NCBI RefSeq assembly: GCF_003071365.1
Contig: NZ_CP028960.1
Span: 2,338,501-2,402,500 of the forward strand
Origin: Methyloceanibacter sp. wino2
GTDB lineage: Bacteria > Pseudomonadota > Alphaproteobacteria > Rhizobiales > Methyloligellaceae
Length of the DNA: 64,000 nucleotides
Direction: 5' to 3'
Both the position numbers and the translations under genes were made by a program. Shown here piece after piece: positions 51,482 to 60,509 of the stretch. How positions within the stretch are numbered: position 1 is the stretch's first letter; each line of letters begins with the position of its first letter. The notes beneath the pieces were generated by a model. The model had not been told where the DNA came from and made no database searches. It saw only the letters and a program-made list of their open reading frames with translations.

Positions 51482-51546
51482 GGGGCTCCTTAAGCCTCTT
51501 ATTGAGCGTGCGGTGTTGGCCCGATTGCCGGGCGGGGCCTGTATGC

Positions 51547-52113
51547 TTAGGCGTCGGCGCGGCGGACGTAGGCGACTTCGTTCGTATCGACCACGATCTT
51601 CTCGCCCGCCTCGATGAATGGCGGCACCATCACGCGGACGCCGTTCTCGAGCATGGCCGGCTTGTAGGACGAGGCCGCGGTCTGCCCCTTCACCACCGGA
51701 TCCGCCTCGACGATTTCAAGCGTGACCTGATCGGGAAGCGCGACGCCGATGGGGCGCCCTTCATGGCTTTCCACCATCACCGTCATGCCGTCCTGCAAAA
51801 AGGCGGCGCGGTCCTCGAGAAGGTCCCGGGGGATCTGAATCTGATCGTAGGACTCAAGGTCCATGAAGGTCAGCATGTCGCCCTCGGCAAAGAGGAACTG
51901 GTGGTCCTTCTGCTCAAGGCGGACCCGCTCGACCGTTTCGGAGGCGCGGAAGCGTTCGTTGAGCTTGGAGCCGTCGATCAGGTTCTTCAACTCGACCTGC
52001 GCGTAGGCGGGACCCTTGCCGGGTTTGACAGCCTGGGTCTTCACAGCGACCCAAAGGCCGTTCTTGTGCGTGATGACGTTGCCGGGCCTGATCTCGTTAC
52101 CGTTGATCTTCAT
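51547..52113 (-). CDS. efp: Translation elongation factor P
   Basis: 188 residues from ATG 52113. Three OB/KOW-type domains: the N-terminal KOW-like domain [25 protein letters not shown] with the lysine K33 in PGKGPAYAQ that is modified (lysylation) in many bacteria, then two S1/OB-like domains to ADA. EF-P relieves ribosome stalling on consecutive prolines. The upstream Sel1 gene reads in frame through the efp start; that apparent fusion is best explained by a frameshift in the Sel1 gene, not a real bifunctional protein. Confidence 0.94.
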   Translation of the reverse strand: MKINGNEIRPGNVITHKNGLWVAVKTQAVKPGKGPAYAQVELKNLIDGSKLNERFRASETVERVRLEQKDHQFLFAEGDMLTFMDLESYDQIQIPRDLLEDRAAFLQDGMTVMVESHEGRPIGVALPDQVTLEIVEADPVVKGQTAASSYKPAMLENGVRVMVPPFIEAGEKIVVDTNEVAYVRRADA

Positions 52114-52120
52114 GGTGTGC

Positions 52121-53214
52121 CTATTGGGCCCCTTTCGGGTGTGTCGTGGTCTGCGATTTGGGCTGCGTCGTGCCGGCCGCGCCCTCGGGGCTGCGTTCTG
52201 CGGACTTGCCGTTGGTGAACTTGGATTGGGTTTAAGACTTTGCTCCTGGCCGCTGTCAAGGGCGGTGGCAGGCTGCGGTTCGCCGAGCGGTTTCACTTCG
52301 CTCACCGTTGCGCCCTCATAGGCGTCGACGAAACGGGCGGCCTGGGCCCGCTGCTCCGGGGTCAGCTTGGTCAGCATGATGTCGAGGGTGAAGTCACTGA
52401 CGCCGGCGTCGCGTGCGATCAGATGCCACTTGGCCGCCTCCACCAAGTCAAGCGGGAAGACGAGGCCGTTGGCGTAAAGGCGCGCCAGGCGGTTCTGGGC
52501 GACGGGGTTGCCCTGTTTGGCCGCGAGAGAGAAGAGGGCGGCTCCCTTTTCCTCGTCCTTCTCCACGCCACGCCCTTTGAACAGCATCGTGGCGTATTCC
52601 ACCTGGGCCGGGGACAGGCCGGCATCGGCGGCCTTGCCGGTCCATTCGGCGGCCTTCTTCTCGTCGAGCGGAACTCCGCGACCGAACTGGTAGAAGGCGC
52701 CGAGATCGTACTGGGCTTGAGCGTTGCCGCTCTCGGCCGCCTTCTCCATCCACTCCGCGGCCTTGGCCTCGCTGGCCTCGCGGCCCTCGCCTTGCAGGTA
52801 CATCAGCGCGAGATTGTACTGGGCGGCGGGGTTGCCGCTGTTGGCCGCTTGTTCGAACAGGTTGGCCGCGATACGGGCGTTTTTCGGTGTGCCGAGCCCC
52901 TTGGCCGTCAGGAGGCCGAGGGAAAGCTGTGCGTTGGTGTCGCCAAGATCGGCGCCCTGGGCATAGGCGTTTGCGGCCTCAGTGTAGTCTTGCGTGACGC
53001 CGAGGCCGCCGGCGTACATCTCGCCCATCAGCGTGTAGGCTTCCTTGGACCCTGCCTCGGCCTCCTTTTTCGCAAGCTCGAGGGCCTTCTGATACTTGCC
53101 GGCGGCGAAGGCCACATAGGCCGCGCTCTCTTCGGCGTGGGCCGTGACCGCCAGGCCGGTATGGGCCAGGGCAGCGAGCATCAGCGCGACAAGTCCGGTG
53201 CGGAATTTCCTCAT
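52121..53214 (-). pseudogene. Exported Sel1-repeat (tetratricopeptide-like) protein with a C-terminal frameshift
   Basis: A signal peptide (about 1-27) is followed by at least six Sel1-like repeats (residues about 30-270, such as [19 protein letters not shown] and [17 protein letters not shown]). Near residue 330 the frame becomes arginine/proline-rich and loses third-base GC bias. A single missing base near 52228-52233 (in AAACCC) would switch to the other frame, which ends normally as [14 protein letters not shown] then TAG at 52121-52123, just before the efp ribosome region. Sel1 proteins are adaptors; this one is probably periplasmic. The start overlaps the upstream ThiE-like stop by 4 bases. 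Confidence 0.7.
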
Positions 53215-53834
53215 GCCTCTCTCCGAATACTGCCGATGGCTGTGTCGATCTCGCGCAAGACCGCGAGGGGATCGTCGCCGTCCCAGATCGAGGACGGAGG
53301 CGCGATAAAGTCCACGCCGCGCTCGGTCAGAGCCACGGCCTCACGCACATCCGCAATGTCCCAGGCGACGCACGGCACCACGAATATTTCCGACCACCAT
53401 GCGACCGTGTCCGACAGCGTCTCGAAGTCGTCCGCGTCCGGGGCGGCGAAGGCCACATAGTCCGCACCCGATTCGGCCAGGGCCATGGCGTCGTGCCGGC
53501 CAAGGCCGCAGGCGACGCCGATATTGGCGCTTTCACCCAGGGTCTTGCGGGCTTCGGCATAAATTTCTTCGTCTGCGGCAATGTGGACGCCGTCTGCTCC
53601 AAGGTCCTCTGCCGCGGTGATGCTGTCCTCGATCAGGCAGGCGGCGCCCGCGCCTTGGATCTTGTCGATCAGCCCGTCGAGGATGGCCGGATCAAGCGCT
53701 GCGCCGTCGCCGCAGATGAGAACGCAAGCGGGGGAAAGCTCCGATAAAGCCTGGGAAAGTTGCTCGCTCTGCCTGGCTGTGAACGGAGCTGCAACCTGAA
53801 GGTAGAGGCGGCATCGGGGCTTCAATTTGGACAT
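53211..53834 (-). CDS. Thiamine phosphate synthase-like protein
   Basis: 207 residues from ATG 53834. A TIM-barrel with ThiE-like features: [30 protein letters not shown] (compare the canonical ADGVHLG), [23 protein letters not shown], and the C-terminal [18 protein letters not shown]. Several substrate residues differ from true ThiE (for instance the G-rich phosphate loop is weak), so it may be a divergent ThiE paralogue. First gene of a likely unit with the Sel1 protein (ATGA overlap) and efp. Confidence 0.75.
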   Translation of the reverse strand: MSKLKPRCRLYLQVAAPFTARQSEQLSQALSELSPACVLICGDGAALDPAILDGLIDKIQGAGAACLIEDSITAAEDLGADGVHIAADEEIYAEARKTLGESANIGVACGLGRHDAMALAESGADYVAFAAPDADDFETLSDTVAWWSEIFVVPCVAWDIADVREAVALTERGVDFIAPPSSIWDGDDPLAVLREIDTAIGSIRREA

Positions 53835-54088
53835 GGTCGGCGTCTGCGCAGGGGTGTCGATTGTTGCGGGGAGAAGGGTCGCGAGGGCTTGTCTCAAATC
53901 ATAGGCCTCGCCGGACTGTCAAACTTTGCACAGGGTTGCGTGAGAAGAGGCTTGTCGGCGCGCCGTTTACGATTGAACATGGCGTCACCACTTATTTCGC
54001 CAGCCGACTGTTCCATATGCAGAACATGGCTTTTAAGACAGCTGGCTTTCGCGAGAATCGACGGCGCATGGCTGGGAGGGCGAACGTG

Positions 54089-54397
54089 ATGGCGCAAACC
54101 ATGATGAAATTGGACCCAAGCGACCCTCTCGCGCGTTTTGATGCTGCGCTGGACGCGCTTGAAGGAAATCTGGCTCGCGTTCTTGCGGACGACCAGGGCC
54201 AGGTCCAGTCGGCGGAGATCCTGGAACTGCGCGAACAGGTCAAGTTTCTGACCGACGAGCGCGACCAGCTTCTGGCCGATCTGGAGGTCGAGCGCACCCG
54301 CGTGCGGCGCCTCAAGGCGGCGAACCAGGAAGTGTCCGACCGGCTCGACGCCGTCGTGGGCGCTTTGAAGGACATGGCCCCTGCGATGCAGGGGTAG
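54089..54397 (+). CDS. DUF4164 coiled-coil protein
   Basis: 102 residues from ATG 54089 behind GGGAGG. Nearly the whole protein is a helix with heptad character (LDALEGNLARVLADDQGQVQSAEILELREQVKFLTDERDQLLADLEVERTRVRRL), matching the DUF4164 family found next to zapA. Function unknown; it is likely linked with cell division through its neighbour. Confidence 0.8.
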   Translation: MAQTMMKLDPSDPLARFDAALDALEGNLARVLADDQGQVQSAEILELREQVKFLTDERDQLLADLEVERTRVRRLKAANQEVSDRLDAVVGALKDMAPAMQG

Positions 54398-54433
54398 GTC
54401 CGCGACGGGCTGGCAAGAGGCTAGGAGCAGCAT

Positions 54434-54808
54434 ATGGGGCAAGTCGTTGTGACGTTGAACAGCCGGACCTACCGGCTGGAATGCAACGAGGGCGAAGAAG
54501 GCCACCTTGCGGAACTTGCCGAGTATATCGGTACACATGTGGAGGAGATGCGGCGGAATTTCGGCCAAGTGGGCGACGACCGTCTCATTCTCATGGCTGC
54601 CCTCGTCGTCACGGACGAGTTGTGGGCGCTGCGGGCCGATGTGGAGAACTTACGCGCGCAGCTCGCCGAGGCGCGGCGCGACAAATCGGAATCGGATGAG
54701 AACGCCCGGTCGATCGAATCCCAGCTCTTCGCGAAGATCGGCGAAGCGGCCGTGCGGCTCGAGGGCCTCAATTCACGGCTCACGGAAAATCCCGGCGGCG
54801 GACACTAA
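54434..54808 (+). CDS. zapA: Cell division protein ZapA
   Basis: 124 residues with AGGAG 6 bases before the ATG. The N-terminal globular part VTLNSRTYRLECNEGEEGHLAELAEYI and the helical DDRLILMAALVVTDELWALRADVENLRAQLAE match ZapA, which bundles FtsZ filaments. A 6S RNA candidate follows, the usual order in proteobacteria. Confidence 0.92.
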   Translation: MGQVVVTLNSRTYRLECNEGEEGHLAELAEYIGTHVEEMRRNFGQVGDDRLILMAALVVTDELWALRADVENLRAQLAEARRDKSESDENARSIESQLFAKIGEAAVRLEGLNSRLTENPGGGH

Positions 54809-54846
54809 GTTTGGTCGATCGTCAGGTCGCGTCTATCCGACACCTG

Positions 54847-54876
54847 TTCCCAGGCCGTTGCACTCCCTATTATAAT
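54847..54876 (+). promoter_or_regulatory. Promoter of the 6S RNA candidate
   Basis: A perfect TATAAT (54871-54876) with a weak -35 TTCCCA (54847-54852) at 18 bases. It predicts a start near 54883, exactly where the closing stem of the RNA begins. Confidence 0.65.
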
Positions 54877-54882
54877 GGGTCC

Positions 54883-55035
54883 GGGCTGCGGGGTGCGTTA
54901 GGAGCATTTATTCCAGGGCCCTATAAGATTCCATGGGAGTTGACCCTGACGGAGATCGTGGTCTCTGTCACTCGGCGCCCACCTACTTAAGTAGGGACAC
55001 CCGGGATCTTCGCTCCGACGGCCACCGCGGCCCCC
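54883..55035 (+). ncRNA. ssrS: 6S RNA (ssrS) candidate
   Basis: About 150-160 bases immediately after zapA, where 6S RNA lies in many proteobacteria. The ends pair: GGGCTGCGG (54883-54891) with CCGCGGCCC (55025-55033), one G-U pair included. Inside are GACGGAGA/TCTCTGTC and CCTAC-TTAA-GTAGG hairpins. A perfect TATAAT lies 7 bases before the start. No protein is encoded. 6S RNA sequesters the housekeeping RNA polymerase; identity needs a covariance-model match. Confidence 0.65.
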
Positions 55036-55075
55036 ATTTCGCCATCGCCCCGCCCGCGGGACTTTCCGCTGGCGC

Positions 55076-55105
55076 GACCCTCCCTCGACCGGGAGGGTCT
55101 TGCTT
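55076..55105 (+). terminator. Hairpin after the 6S RNA candidate
   Basis: GACCCTCCC, loop TCGACC, GGGAGGGTC: a perfect 9-bp stem followed by TTGCTT. It may end the RNA (or its precursor) before the phosphoesterase gene at 55182. Confidence 0.6.
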
Positions 55106-55181
55106 CCACGGGGTGGCGGGCCGCGCGACAATTCTGTATTGACCCCCGCAGGATGAAATCAGCTCGGATGCGCCCGTCTTC

Positions 55182-56012
55182 ATGCGTTTTCTCTTTCTAG
55201 GCGATGTCGTCGGCCGTGCCGGGCGCGTAGCGGTCCTCGAGACCCTGCCGAAATTGCGCGAGCGCTACGGTGCGGACTTCGTCGTCGTCAACGGCGAGAA
55301 CTCGGCCGGTGGGTTCGGTATTTCGGAGACGATCCTCAATGAGTTGCTGGATGCCGGGGCCGACGTGGTCACCACCGGCAACCATGTCTGGGACCAGCGC
55401 GAGGCGCTCGTCTTCATCGAGCGGTACGATCGCCTGCTGCGCCCACTCAACTTCCCGGCCGGCACGCCCGGAAAGGGCGCGGGCCTCTTCAAGGCCGCCA
55501 ACGGCGCCGATGTCCTGGTGGTCAACGCCATGGGCCGGGTGTTCATGGGCGACCTGGACGACCCGTTCCGCGCTATCGACGACCAGCTCGCGGCCTGCCC
55601 GCTCAAGACGGGCGCCGATGTGATCTTCATCGATTTCCACGCGGAGGCGACCTCCGAGAAGGAAGCGCTCGGCCATTTCGTGGACGGCCGGGCCACGGCC
55701 GTCGTGGGAACGCATACTCACGTGCCGACGGCGGATCATCAGATTCTGTCGGGCGGGACCGCCTATATGAGTGATGCCGGTATGTGTGGGGATTTCGACT
55801 CGGTGCTCGGTATGGACAAGGACGAGCCGATCAGCCGCTTCGTGAGCAAGATACCGTCGCGCCGTTTTGCGCCGTCCAAGGGCGACGCCACGGTCTGCGG
55901 CGTCGCGATCGACGTGGATGACACGACAGGGCTTGCCCGGGCCATCGCGCCGGTTCGCCTAGGCGGCCGGCTGTCGCAGGCCGAGCCGGCATTCTGGGGC
56001 GAAGAGGCTTAA
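55182..56012 (+). CDS. TIGR00282-type metallophosphoesterase (YmdB-like)
   Basis: 276 residues. Motifs: MRFLFLGDVVGRAGR (metal ligand D8), VVNGENSAGGFGI (N39, E40), TTGNHVWDQ (N67, H68), FIDFHAEATSEK and GTHTHVPTADHQIL. This is the YmdB family, hydrolases of 2',3'-cyclic nucleotides affecting RNA turnover and biofilm traits. In many Rhizobiales the 5-formyltetrahydrofolate cyclo-ligase gene lies between zapA/6S and this gene; it is absent here. Confidence 0.93.
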   Translation: MRFLFLGDVVGRAGRVAVLETLPKLRERYGADFVVVNGENSAGGFGISETILNELLDAGADVVTTGNHVWDQREALVFIERYDRLLRPLNFPAGTPGKGAGLFKAANGADVLVVNAMGRVFMGDLDDPFRAIDDQLAACPLKTGADVIFIDFHAEATSEKEALGHFVDGRATAVVGTHTHVPTADHQILSGGTAYMSDAGMCGDFDSVLGMDKDEPISRFVSKIPSRRFAPSKGDATVCGVAIDVDDTTGLARAIAPVRLGGRLSQAEPAFWGEEA

Positions 56013-56305
56013 GCCGAGCGCCGGTCCGAATCCCGATTCTTGGCGGGCTGGAAAGCCACGACGGTGTTGCCGTCCTTGGCTTTTGGCGCCTTGCCGCGGC
56101 GCGAGAGGCCCTGCAGACAGGAAATGGCTTCGTCGAGATGTTCGAGGGCGCGGCCCGTGTCGAGCGACTCGCCGTCCAGGGCAATCCGGGCCTTGGCCAT
56201 GTGCTCGGCGGCGTGCCCGCAGACATTGGCGACACCGGGCTCCTTGGCAGGCAAATTTGCCTGTTCTCCCTGCGATCTGCCAATTTCGGATAGCTTGATT
56301 GCCAT
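56009..56305 (-). CDS. Small hypothetical protein, 98 aa
   Basis: From ATG 56305 with a G-rich GGGGGATG site. Contains ANVCGHAAEHMAKARIALDGESLDTGRALEHLDEAISCLQGLSRRG, a helix pair with one cysteine each, and a basic C-terminal end. The conserved-looking helix suggests a small coiled-coil or regulatory protein; no family recognised. Convergent with the phosphoesterase gene with a 4-base overlap. Confidence 0.55.
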   Translation of the reverse strand: MAIKLSEIGRSQGEQANLPAKEPGVANVCGHAAEHMAKARIALDGESLDTGRALEHLDEAISCLQGLSRRGKAPKAKDGNTVVAFQPAKNRDSDRRSA

Positions 56306-56583
56306 ATCATCCCCCCAATCCACCACGGGCTTTCGAGCGCCCAAGCCGTTATTTTTCAGGGTATTAGGGTTAAGGTTTTCCTAAGCGGCCGATAGGTGAG
56401 GGCCCCGCCCGGGCCGTGACTTGGTAAGACCGGGACTAAAATGTCACAAGAGATTCAAAATCGGCGGGAACGGGCTGTTTCGCGATTTATCGTCGCGGCC
56501 CCACGACGTATAAAGGCGGGGAGATTTCCGCGACTCGCTATTTTCACGTGTCATGCGGAACGAGCAAGAAACGGGGGAAGGAC

Positions 56584-58074
56584 ATGGAGATGTTTGGGGG
56601 ACTGACAAAAACATCCAGCCGCATTGCCATTGCAGCCGCGCTTGGGCTTGGGGTTTACGCTCTGAGCGCTGCGCCTGCGAGTGCGCAGGGCTACGGCGGC
56701 AATTGCTGCGCGGATCTTGAAGAGCGGGTAGCCGAGCTTGAAGCGTCTGCAGTGCAGAAGGGGAACAAGAAGGTATCCGTGACGGTATCCGGCTGGGTCA
56801 TCGAATCGATGAACTGGTGGGATGACGGCGCTCTGACGGACAGCTGGGTTGGCACGAAGGACGCCGACCTTGGGTCTCGTTTTGCGATCACGGGTTCTGC
56901 GACGATCGCTCCGGGCTGGTCCGGCGGTTACAACTTGACGGTTACGACGCCTGGCGCTTGGGCCGGCAACCTCCTGAACGGCAACAACTTCGGTATCTTT
57001 TCGAACCAGTTTGCCCAGGACTCGCTCAGCCTCGGCAGCATCCAGACGCTGTACTCGTACATGTACATCAAGAGCGACGACTACGGCACGATCAACCTGG
57101 GCTATCTGAGCCCTGCGTCGGATAACGCGGCTGTTCTGGCCGACATCTCCGGCACGGTGATCGAATCGAACGCGGTGTTCTTCGAAGGCGGCGGCTTCCT
57201 GCTTCGTCCGAAGAACGCTGCCTCCGGGTTCAACGGCCTGTCCGGCATGACCTGGGGCAACTTCCTGAACTGTTCGCTCGTCGGCCCGATCGGCGGCGAC
57301 TGCTACGGCGCTCCGCAGAGCGGCATCCGGTACGACTCGCCGACGTTCGGCGGCTTCCGGATCGAGGCGTCCTACACGGACGACTACTCGAACAGCTTCC
57401 GTCTTGCGCCGGTGAACGACGCTCCTGAGATCTGGGACCTGGCCGTGTTCTACACGGGCGACTGGGCCGACTTTAAGATTTCGGCGGCTTATTCGTACAC
57501 GCAGTCGAACGGCAACCTGTTCAGCGTGAACCAGACGGGGTCGACCTCGATCCACCAGTTCGGTGGTACGGTCATGCACGCTCCGACCGGTCTTGGTCTC
57601 TATGGTTACTACAACTACGAAGAGATCGACGCGAACTACGTGAACTACAACGGCGTGCAGCAGGGCATCCCGAGCTGGGACTCCTGGTACTTGAAGGGCT
57701 TCCTGAAGCGGACGTGGAACCCGCTCGGCGCGACGGTCCTGTACGGCGAGTACGGCCAGTATAACGACGGCTTCAACGGCCTTGCGGGCACGAACACCTG
57801 TGCCAACTTCGTCGGGGTCGGCGGCACTGCCTCCAACTTCTGCGGAAACAACGCTGCGAACGGCCTGTACGTGACGGGTTCGGAAATCGAGCGCTGGGGT
57901 CTTGGCGCGGTCCAGGAGATCGACGCGGCAGCGATGCACGTGTTCGCTCGCTGGCAGCACCAGGCAGCCGATATCGACTTCATCGGCGTCAACGCAGCCG
58001 GCAACACGCAGGCTGTGAGCCAAGGCTTCGAAGACTACGATCTGTTCCAGGTTGGTGGGATCATCTTCTTCTAA
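56584..58074 (+). CDS. Major outer-membrane porin
   Basis: 496 residues from ATG 56584 (ATG 56590 also possible), behind GGGGGAAGG. A signal peptide (about 1-35, ending ASAQ) is followed by a short coiled segment CCADLEERVAELEAS and a barrel rich in aromatic girdle residues and glycine, ending FQVGGIIFF with the terminal phenylalanine needed by the BAM complex. It belongs to the alphaproteobacterial Omp2/porin type. Strong codon bias and a following strong terminator suggest high expression. Confidence 0.9.
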   Translation: MEMFGGLTKTSSRIAIAAALGLGVYALSAAPASAQGYGGNCCADLEERVAELEASAVQKGNKKVSVTVSGWVIESMNWWDDGALTDSWVGTKDADLGSRFAITGSATIAPGWSGGYNLTVTTPGAWAGNLLNGNNFGIFSNQFAQDSLSLGSIQTLYSYMYIKSDDYGTINLGYLSPASDNAAVLADISGTVIESNAVFFEGGGFLLRPKNAASGFNGLSGMTWGNFLNCSLVGPIGGDCYGAPQSGIRYDSPTFGGFRIEASYTDDYSNSFRLAPVNDAPEIWDLAVFYTGDWADFKISAAYSYTQSNGNLFSVNQTGSTSIHQFGGTVMHAPTGLGLYGYYNYEEIDANYVNYNGVQQGIPSWDSWYLKGFLKRTWNPLGATVLYGEYGQYNDGFNGLAGTNTCANFVGVGGTASNFCGNNAANGLYVTGSEIERWGLGAVQEIDAAAMHVFARWQHQAADIDFIGVNAAGNTQAVSQGFEDYDLFQVGGIIFF

Positions 58075-58099
58075 TCCTCCAATCCAGACGACACTTACG

Positions 58100-58129
58100 G
58101 AAGCCGCCCCTCGGGGCGGCTTCTTTTTT
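58100..58129 (+). terminator. Strong intrinsic terminator of the porin gene
   Basis: GAAGCCGCCCC and GGGGCGGCTTC form an 11-bp stem with a tight loop, followed by six T, 25 bases after the porin stop. Confidence 0.92.
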
Positions 58130-58242
58130 GCCCGACACGATCCCCGACACCCTCGGCCAGGCGGTCTACAGGCCCGCACCACCCACAGTCTCTAGCCCCA
58201 AGGGCTTGACCGAAACGGGGCGAAGCGACTAGGGAACAGGCC

Positions 58243-58992
58243 ATGGCAGGCCATTCAAAATTCAAAAATATCCAGTTCCGAAAAGGAGCTCAGGATAAAA
58301 AGCGCTCGAAGCTGTTTTCGAAGCTCGCGCGAGAGATCACCACGTCGGCAAAGCTGGGCATGCCGGACCCGGCGATGAATCCGCGCCTCCGGACTGCGAT
58401 CCAGGCCGCGCGGGCTCAGAACATGCCCAACGACAATATCGACCGCGCCATCAAGAAGAGCCAGGAAGCGGGCGGCGACAACTACGAAGAGGTCCGCTAC
58501 GAGGGCTTTGGCGTGGGCGGCGTCGGCGTGATCGTCGAGGCGCTGACCGACAACCGCAATCGCACCGCCAGCGAAGTGCGTTCGATCTTCTCCAAGCACG
58601 GGGGCAATCTCGGCGAAACCGGCTCCGTGTCGTTCAATTTCGACCGGATGGGCGCGATCCAGTACGATCTGGACAAGGGGTCGGCCGACGACATGCTGGA
58701 AGCGGCCATCGAGGCCGGCGGCGACGATGTGGAGACGACCGAGGAAGGTCACACGATCTACTGCACGCCGGACGAGCTGCATCAGGTCGGCAAGGAGCTG
58801 GAGGATCGCTTCGGCGAAGCGAGCACCATGCAGATCCTATGGCGCCCGAAGCTCGAAGTACCGATCGACGAGGACGCCGGCAGCACGCTTTTGCGCATGA
58901 TCGATGCGTTGGAAGATTCCGACGACGTGCAGCAGGTCTACGCGAATTTCGATTTGTCCGACGAGGTTCTGCAGAAGCTGACGGCAGCCTGA
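58243..58992 (+). CDS. YebC/PmpR family DNA-binding regulator
   Basis: 249 residues with the standard [23 protein letters not shown] start and the three-domain YebC layout ([63 protein letters not shown]). YebC proteins bind DNA and regulate genes, and recent work also ties them to translation of difficult sequences. Commonly near ruvC in other genomes; not so here. Confidence 0.95.
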   Translation: MAGHSKFKNIQFRKGAQDKKRSKLFSKLAREITTSAKLGMPDPAMNPRLRTAIQAARAQNMPNDNIDRAIKKSQEAGGDNYEEVRYEGFGVGGVGVIVEALTDNRNRTASEVRSIFSKHGGNLGETGSVSFNFDRMGAIQYDLDKGSADDMLEAAIEAGGDDVETTEEGHTIYCTPDELHQVGKELEDRFGEASTMQILWRPKLEVPIDEDAGSTLLRMIDALEDSDDVQQVYANFDLSDEVLQKLTAA

Positions 58993-59008
58993 GGCTGCGA
59001 AAGGCAAG

Positions 59009-59440
59009 ATGATGGACGCAATTCCGCCACGTGAAGGCGCCGCCTCCCGGCCCGTGCACGGACAGGCTGCCTTGCCGGGAAAGGGCGGCTTGATCCGCAT
59101 CGGCCGTGCCTTCCGGAACACGATGGGCGGTTTTCGCGAGGGTCTCGCGACCGAGGCGGCCATCAAGCAGGAGGTGGCGCTGGGTGTCCTCGCGCTGCCG
59201 GTCTCGATCTTCATCGCCGACAATCTGTGGGTCTGGGCGGTGCTGATGGGGAGCATCGCCCTGATGCTCGCCATGGAATTCCTCAACACGGCCATCGAGC
59301 GTCTCTGCAACCATGTGCACCCCGAGCGGCACGAAGCCATCAAGGTCACCAAGGACCTCGCGTCCGCGGGCGTATTCTGTGTGATCGCCATCACGGCCAT
59401 GGTCTGGATCGTGGCGATCGTCGACCGGTTTTTTCTTTGA
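59009..59440 (+). CDS. dgkA: Diacylglycerol kinase
   Basis: 143 residues (start 59009 or 59012). After a soluble N-terminal 30 residues there are three transmembrane helices and the signature KQEVALGVLALPVSI and MEFLNTAIERLCNHVHPERHEAIKVTKDLASAGV (about 89-122) of the prokaryotic integral-membrane kinase, which phosphorylates diacylglycerol to phosphatidic acid. The signature glutamates are intact. Confidence 0.94.
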   Translation: MMDAIPPREGAASRPVHGQAALPGKGGLIRIGRAFRNTMGGFREGLATEAAIKQEVALGVLALPVSIFIADNLWVWAVLMGSIALMLAMEFLNTAIERLCNHVHPERHEAIKVTKDLASAGVFCVIAITAMVWIVAIVDRFFL

Positions 59441-59479
59441 GTCTGTAGAACCGCAGTCTCTTTAGACGGTGATTGGCGA

Positions 59480-60331
59480 ATGACGGCAGCGGACACCAGC
59501 ACTTGGCACGTTCGAGAGACCGAGAGCGTCATCGTGGGCAACGAGGCGCTGCTGGGGCATTCCCACCAAGTCGTCGCCATGACGCGGATGCGCAACGAAG
59601 CGCTGATCCTCCCCGACACGCTGGACTATCTCGCAGATCATGTGGACGCGATCATCGCGTATGACGACGCCAGCACGGACGAGACGGTCGATCTTCTACG
59701 CGCGCATCCGAAGGTCGCGCTGATCGTCGCCAACCAGGCTTGGGAGCGGGACATCGATGCGCGCAAGCGCGCCGAGGGGCGCCATCGCGGGTTGTTGCTG
59801 GAGATGGCGCGGGCGCAATTGCCTCATGACTGGATGTTCTGTTTCGATCCGGACGAGCGCGTGACAGGCGATGTGCGCGCCTATCTGGGCGGGCTCGGCC
59901 CGGATGTCGATGCGCTGCGGGTCCGTCTGTTCGACGCCTATCTGACGGCCGAGGACCAGGATCCCTACACGTCCGACCGCGCGTTGATGGATTTCCGGCG
60001 CTTCTACGGTCCCGAGCAGCGCGACATTCTCATGTTCTGGCGTAACCGCGAGACAATCGGCTTTGCGGAGGGAGACGGGCGCACGCCCCGGGGCATGACC
60101 GCCGTCAAGACGGATCTGTATTGCCAGCACTACGGCAAATCGTTGTCGGTCGATCATTGGGAAGAGACCTGCGACTACTATCTGCAGCACTTTCCCTATG
60201 AGACCTATGGCGCGAAATGGGAGGCCCGGAAGGGGAAGGCCATCCACGCGGAGTCTGACTTCGGCAACCCGCTGCATGAATGGGGCGAGGGGCTGTTCGC
60301 CAACGCGGTGCCGATGCCGGGCGCCAAGTGA
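59480..60331 (+). CDS. Glycosyltransferase family 2 protein
   Basis: 283 residues. A GT-A fold with VVAMTRMRNEALILPDTLDYLADHVDAIIAYDDASTDETVDLL (about 31-73) and the acidic FDPDERV (about 115-121) in the DxD position. No membrane segments. The donor sugar and acceptor are unknown; neighbours give no polysaccharide locus. Confidence 0.82.
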   Translation: MTAADTSTWHVRETESVIVGNEALLGHSHQVVAMTRMRNEALILPDTLDYLADHVDAIIAYDDASTDETVDLLRAHPKVALIVANQAWERDIDARKRAEGRHRGLLLEMARAQLPHDWMFCFDPDERVTGDVRAYLGGLGPDVDALRVRLFDAYLTAEDQDPYTSDRALMDFRRFYGPEQRDILMFWRNRETIGFAEGDGRTPRGMTAVKTDLYCQHYGKSLSVDHWEETCDYYLQHFPYETYGAKWEARKGKAIHAESDFGNPLHEWGEGLFANAVPMPGAK

Positions 60332-60405
60332 GCGGCGGCGACGAGTAAGTCCCGCCGCAAAAGCGGGCCGCGACAAACGGGTAGCGCGCAACGGTCGCGC
60401 AAATA

Positions 60406-60443
60406 AAAAGGCGGAAGCCCCCGGGAGGGCTCCCGCCTTTCGC
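60406..60443. terminator. Hairpin terminator between convergent genes
   Basis: AAAGGCGGAAGCCC and GGGCTCCCGCCTTT pair with one mismatch around CCGGGA, flanked by AAAA and TTT. It can serve both the glycosyltransferase gene and the convergent Spy/CpxP-like gene. Confidence 0.6.
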
Positions 60444-60509
60444 TCTCTCGGCCAGTACTGTGGGGAAGCGCGTGGCCGGGAGGCTCAGGCCTAGGAGAGT
60501 ACGAGGCCT

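Noticed and set aside
51547-53214. Genuine Sel1-EF-P fusion protein
   Set aside because: The junction has wrong-frame composition, and a frame with good codon bias ends in a stop immediately before efp; EF-P has its own start.
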